From positions 11,690-35,521 of the forward strand of contig DAKU01000123.1 in the NCBI GenBank assembly GCA_002508425.1: 23,832 bases of DNA, written 5' to 3'. This DNA comes from Methanosarcinaceae archaeon UBA470 (GTDB lineage Archaea > Halobacteriota > Methanosarcinia > Methanosarcinales > Methanosarcinaceae). Of the stretch, positions 22,189-23,832 are shown in pieces. The notes under the pieces are model-generated. The model was given only the letters and a program-made list of their open reading frames with translations. It made no database searches and had not been told where the DNA came from. Made by a program: the position numbers and the translations under genes. How positions within the stretch are numbered: the stretch's first letter is position 1; each line of letters begins with the position of its first letter.

Positions 22189-22607
22189 AAATTCTTTGAA
22201 AAAGGTTCTCACTCATAAATACTAGTATATATTTCTGTTGGTTAAACTATGCTTAAACGATAGTTACTAGAGATATAACTAATTTTTTACCTTCAATTTC
22301 CTCAAAAAAAATTAAGTAAGAAGCATGTAACTGAAATCTAGGTATATATACAAATTCACTTCGATTTATCAGGATGGTCTATCTAATTAGGATCCTGTTT
22401 TCGTAGGACTTCAAATAAAGGTTTTTAGATGCCCTTTACGAATAAAAAGGTAGTCAAGTGATGTATTATTGGTAAATACGAGCTATTTTCTTTCCTTATG
22501 TTAATCAAAGTTCCTTTTGGGCATTTATGATTTAAATAAGGTCAAATTATTATTCTATTATAAAAAATAGATTTTTATTAAAATTATCCGGTGTCTAGGC
22601 TTGAATA
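22189..22607. other. long regulatory region upstream of mtaC
   Basis: No gene seen. It holds a nested inverted repeat (CTAGT 22222-22226, AACTAT 22245-22250, ATAGTT 22260-22265, ACTAG 22266-22270), TATA-like GGTATATATAC (about 22340-22350) and the strongest TATA candidate TTTAAATAA (22531-22539), which predicts transcription from about 22562 and a leader of about 250 bases. Long leaders are, to my recollection, typical of mtaCB operons in Methanosarcina. Confidence 0.45.
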
Positions 22608-22748
22608 ATGGTTGCAAAAAGGACTTTAACCGCAATACTTATAAGCGCAGCATATGTACTTCTTTATGTGGTAAGGAAGGAAAACAGATGGAAGATGTTA
22701 GGTGTAAAGGGAGAAATCTCATTACAACATCATCAGCCTGTTATCTAA
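22608..22748 (+). CDS. possible 46-residue single-helix membrane peptide in the mtaC leader
   Basis: ATG at 22608 opens 46 codons with a basic start (MVAKR), one hydrophobic helix (TLTAILISAAYVLLYVV) and a basic flank (RKENRWK), the pattern of a small positive-inside membrane peptide. There is no clear ribosome binding site and it overlaps the 34-codon frame below in a different phase, so at most one of them is likely to be translated. It may be chance. Confidence 0.2.
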   Translation: MVAKRTLTAILISAAYVLLYVVRKENRWKMLGVKGEISLQHHQPVI

Positions 22749-22792
22749 CTGCCATATGTTTAAGTTGCTGTGCATTTATGCATGCAACATAA
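22688..22792 (+). CDS. possible 34-residue Cys-rich leader peptide of mtaCB
   Basis: ATG at 22688 is preceded by AAGGAAGG (22673-22680) at a normal distance of seven bases, which is why I list it. The 34 residues contain five cysteines (one near the start, then ACYLTAICLSCC) and the frame stops 20 bases before mtaC, inside the hairpin that precedes the mtaC ribosome site. Translation of this frame could therefore open or close that hairpin. No relatives are known to me and the frame may be chance. Confidence 0.25.
   Translation: MEDVRCKGRNLITTSSACYLTAICLSCCAFMHAT
22764..22788 (+). promoter_or_regulatory. hairpin just before the mtaC ribosome binding site
   Basis: GTTGC (22764-22768) pairs with GCAAC (22784-22788) and TGCAT (22771-22775) with ATGCA (22778-22782), giving ten base pairs with a small internal loop and a two-base tip (an alternative with a larger tip is possible). 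It lies 12 bases before GGAGGT (22801-22806). Confidence 0.5.
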
Positions 22793-22812
22793 ACCAATAA
22801 GGAGGTAAACAA

Positions 22813-23574
22813 ATGGATTTAGACCCCAGTAAAATACTAATTAGGTACAATGTGCAGATGGAGAAGGCACAGACACCTGAGGACATGGCCGCTGAGAAAT
22901 ACCCAAAAGCTGAGCCAGCAAAGTCAATATCCAAGGCAATTTTCGAAGGCGAAGAAGATGACGTCGTCGAAGGTCTGAAGAAGGCAATCGCTGCCGGCGC
23001 AAACCCAATCAAGATGATTGACGATGTACTTATGCCAGGAATGAAGATCGTTACAGATATGTATGACATAGGTGTAATTTTCCTGCCAAACGTTATGATG
23101 TCTGCAGATGCAATGCTTGCAGGTATCGAGTTCTGTAAAGAGAAATCCGGTTCAGCCCCAGTTCCAAAGGGCAAGGTCGTCTGCCACGTAGCAGAGGGTG
23201 ACGTTCACGACATTGGTAAGACAATCGTTGCAGCTCTGTTAAGAGCAGCAGGCTATGAGGTCGTAGACCTTGGACGTGATGTTCCAGTAGATGAGGTCAT
23301 TGCAGCTGTAAAGAAAGAGAAGCCAATGATGCTCACAGGTACAGCACTCATGACAACAACAATGTATGCCTTTAAGGAAGTAAACGACAGGCTCCTTGAA
23401 GCCGGCATAAAGGTACCATTCCAGTGTGGTGGCGGAGCTGTGAACCAGGACTTCGTAGTCACATATGAGCTTGGTGTCTATGGTGAGGAAGCCGCAAATG
23501 CCCCTAAGATGGCAGATATGATCCTCGCAGGAAAGAGCTTGAAGAACCTGAAGGACCACTTCCATATGCATTAA
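22813..23574 (+). CDS. mtaC: methanol corrinoid protein MtaC
   Basis: A 253-residue corrinoid protein that receives the methyl group of methanol from MtaB and hands it on to MtaA for coenzyme M methylation. The cap domain (about 35-115) contains KAIFEGEEDDVVEGL and GVIFLPNVMMSADAM; the cobalamin domain starts KGKVVCHVAEGDVHDIGKTIV, with H132 as the lower cobalt ligand; GTALMTTTMYAFKEV and CGGGAVNQDFV complete the nucleotide-loop binding site. Sequence and length match Methanosarcina MtaC closely throughout. The start is fixed by GGAGGT six bases upstream. mtaB begins 15 bases after its stop, so they form the mtaCB operon. Regulation is probably by methanol through the long upstream region. 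Confidence 0.96.
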   Translation: MDLDPSKILIRYNVQMEKAQTPEDMAAEKYPKAEPAKSISKAIFEGEEDDVVEGLKKAIAAGANPIKMIDDVLMPGMKIVTDMYDIGVIFLPNVMMSADAMLAGIEFCKEKSGSAPVPKGKVVCHVAEGDVHDIGKTIVAALLRAAGYEVVDLGRDVPVDEVIAAVKKEKPMMLTGTALMTTTMYAFKEVNDRLLEAGIKVPFQCGGGAVNQDFVVTYELGVYGEEAANAPKMADMILAGKSLKNLKDHFHMH

Positions 23575-23589
23575 ATTGAGGTGACAATA

Positions 23590-23832
23590 ATGACAGTAAA
23601 AAGATACACTGATATGGCATACAGCAAGGCCGATGACATGCTCTTCGGTAACGCAAAGCACCCTGTAAAGGCAAAGTTAGGTCTGGAAGTCGGTGCCGGC
23701 TATGTTACAGCCGAGGTTAACTACGCACCAAGGCCAGAAGCCGGACAGTCCAAAGAGAAATTGGTCTCTGAATACCGCAGGCTCACAACTGACATCCTTG
23801 CAAGGTGTGTACAGATTGGTTTCCCATCAATC
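23590..23832 (+). CDS. mtaB: methanol:corrinoid methyltransferase MtaB, N-terminal part
   Basis: The first 81 residues of MtaB; the gene runs off the window. The N-terminus KRYTDMAYSKADDMLFGNAK, then EVGAGYVTAEVNYAPRPEAG and KLVSEYRRLTTDI, matches Methanosarcina MtaB nearly residue by residue. MtaB is a zinc enzyme that cleaves methanol and methylates the Co(I) corrinoid of MtaC; the zinc-binding residues lie beyond the window. GAGGTG at 23579-23584 is the ribosome binding site, five bases before the ATG. Confidence 0.95.
   Translation, partial: MTVKRYTDMAYSKADDMLFGNAKHPVKAKLGLEVGAGYVTAEVNYAPRPEAGQSKEKLVSEYRRLTTDILARCVQIGFPSI

Noticed and set aside
22601..22792. 63-codon frame from TTG before mtaC
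   Set aside because: The TTG has no ribosome site and the first part has no gene-like character; only the internal ATG at 22688 has a good ribosome site, so I list just that shorter frame.
1..23832. CRISPR arrays, insertion sequences, integrase or attachment sites
   Set aside because: No regularly spaced repeats, transposase- or integrase-like proteins, or terminal inverted repeats with target duplications were found on reading both strands.

Overview
This window comes from a methylotrophic methanogenic archaeon, almost certainly one of the Methanosarcinales (Methanosarcina/Methanolobus/Methanomethylovorans type; I cannot name the genus). The evidence is a methanol:corrinoid methyltransferase pair (mtaC, start of mtaB), a RamA-type corrinoid activator, a methanogenesis marker 9 protein, an F420-dependent NADP reductase, archaeal TATA boxes and frequent GGAGG-type ribosome binding sites. 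No rRNA, tRNA, CRISPR array, insertion sequence or integrase was seen.

Layout, left to right. (1) 1-456: end of a gene, then a non-coding block with a perfect 10-bp inverted repeat around an almost G-free 54-nt loop, correctly spaced behind a TATA box: a candidate small RNA. (2) 457-1128: PHP-domain hydrolase, probably leaderless. (3) 1125-3819, minus strand: a three-gene operon read mmp9-like, CitG-like, DUF447; the last has no normal start codon at its conserved N-terminus. (4) 4048-5190: small zinc-ribbon protein and F420H2:NADP oxidoreductase. (5) 5366-6958, minus: glutamate-synthase-like FMN protein with an N-terminal Cys cluster. (6) 7465-10657: an A+T-rich block with a polytopic membrane protein (GT-C-like) and a GT4 glycosyltransferase, probably surface glycosylation. 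(7) 10978-11301: a cap-only corrinoid protein lacking its cobalamin-binding domain. (8) 11325-12869, minus: two unrecognised genes, behind a 14-bp perfect palindrome in the divergent promoter region. (9) 13116-15283: three-repeat TM-helix protein and a class I aminotransferase. (10) 15390-19111: iron uptake, consisting of a DtxR/MntR-family regulator, feoA, feoB, a small membrane protein and a FeoC-like Cys-rich winged helix, with shared operator-like palindromes before the regulator and feoA. (11) 19332-23832: methanol module, with ramA-family activator, G3E (COG0523) GTPase, a 730-bp regulatory gap, mtaC and the start of mtaB.

How it fits together: the right end encodes entry of methanol into methanogenesis. 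MtaB methylates the Co(I) corrinoid of MtaC, a RamA-type protein re-reduces inactive Co(II), and the adjacent G3E GTPase probably supports metal or cofactor handling. The Feo block supplies iron to an Fe-S-rich metabolism. The mmp9/CitG-like/DUF447 operon is probably linked to C1-cofactor (methanopterin-type) metabolism. The least explained items are the sRNA-like element at the left end, the cap-only corrinoid protein, and the mtaCB leader with its small overlapping reading frames and hairpin.
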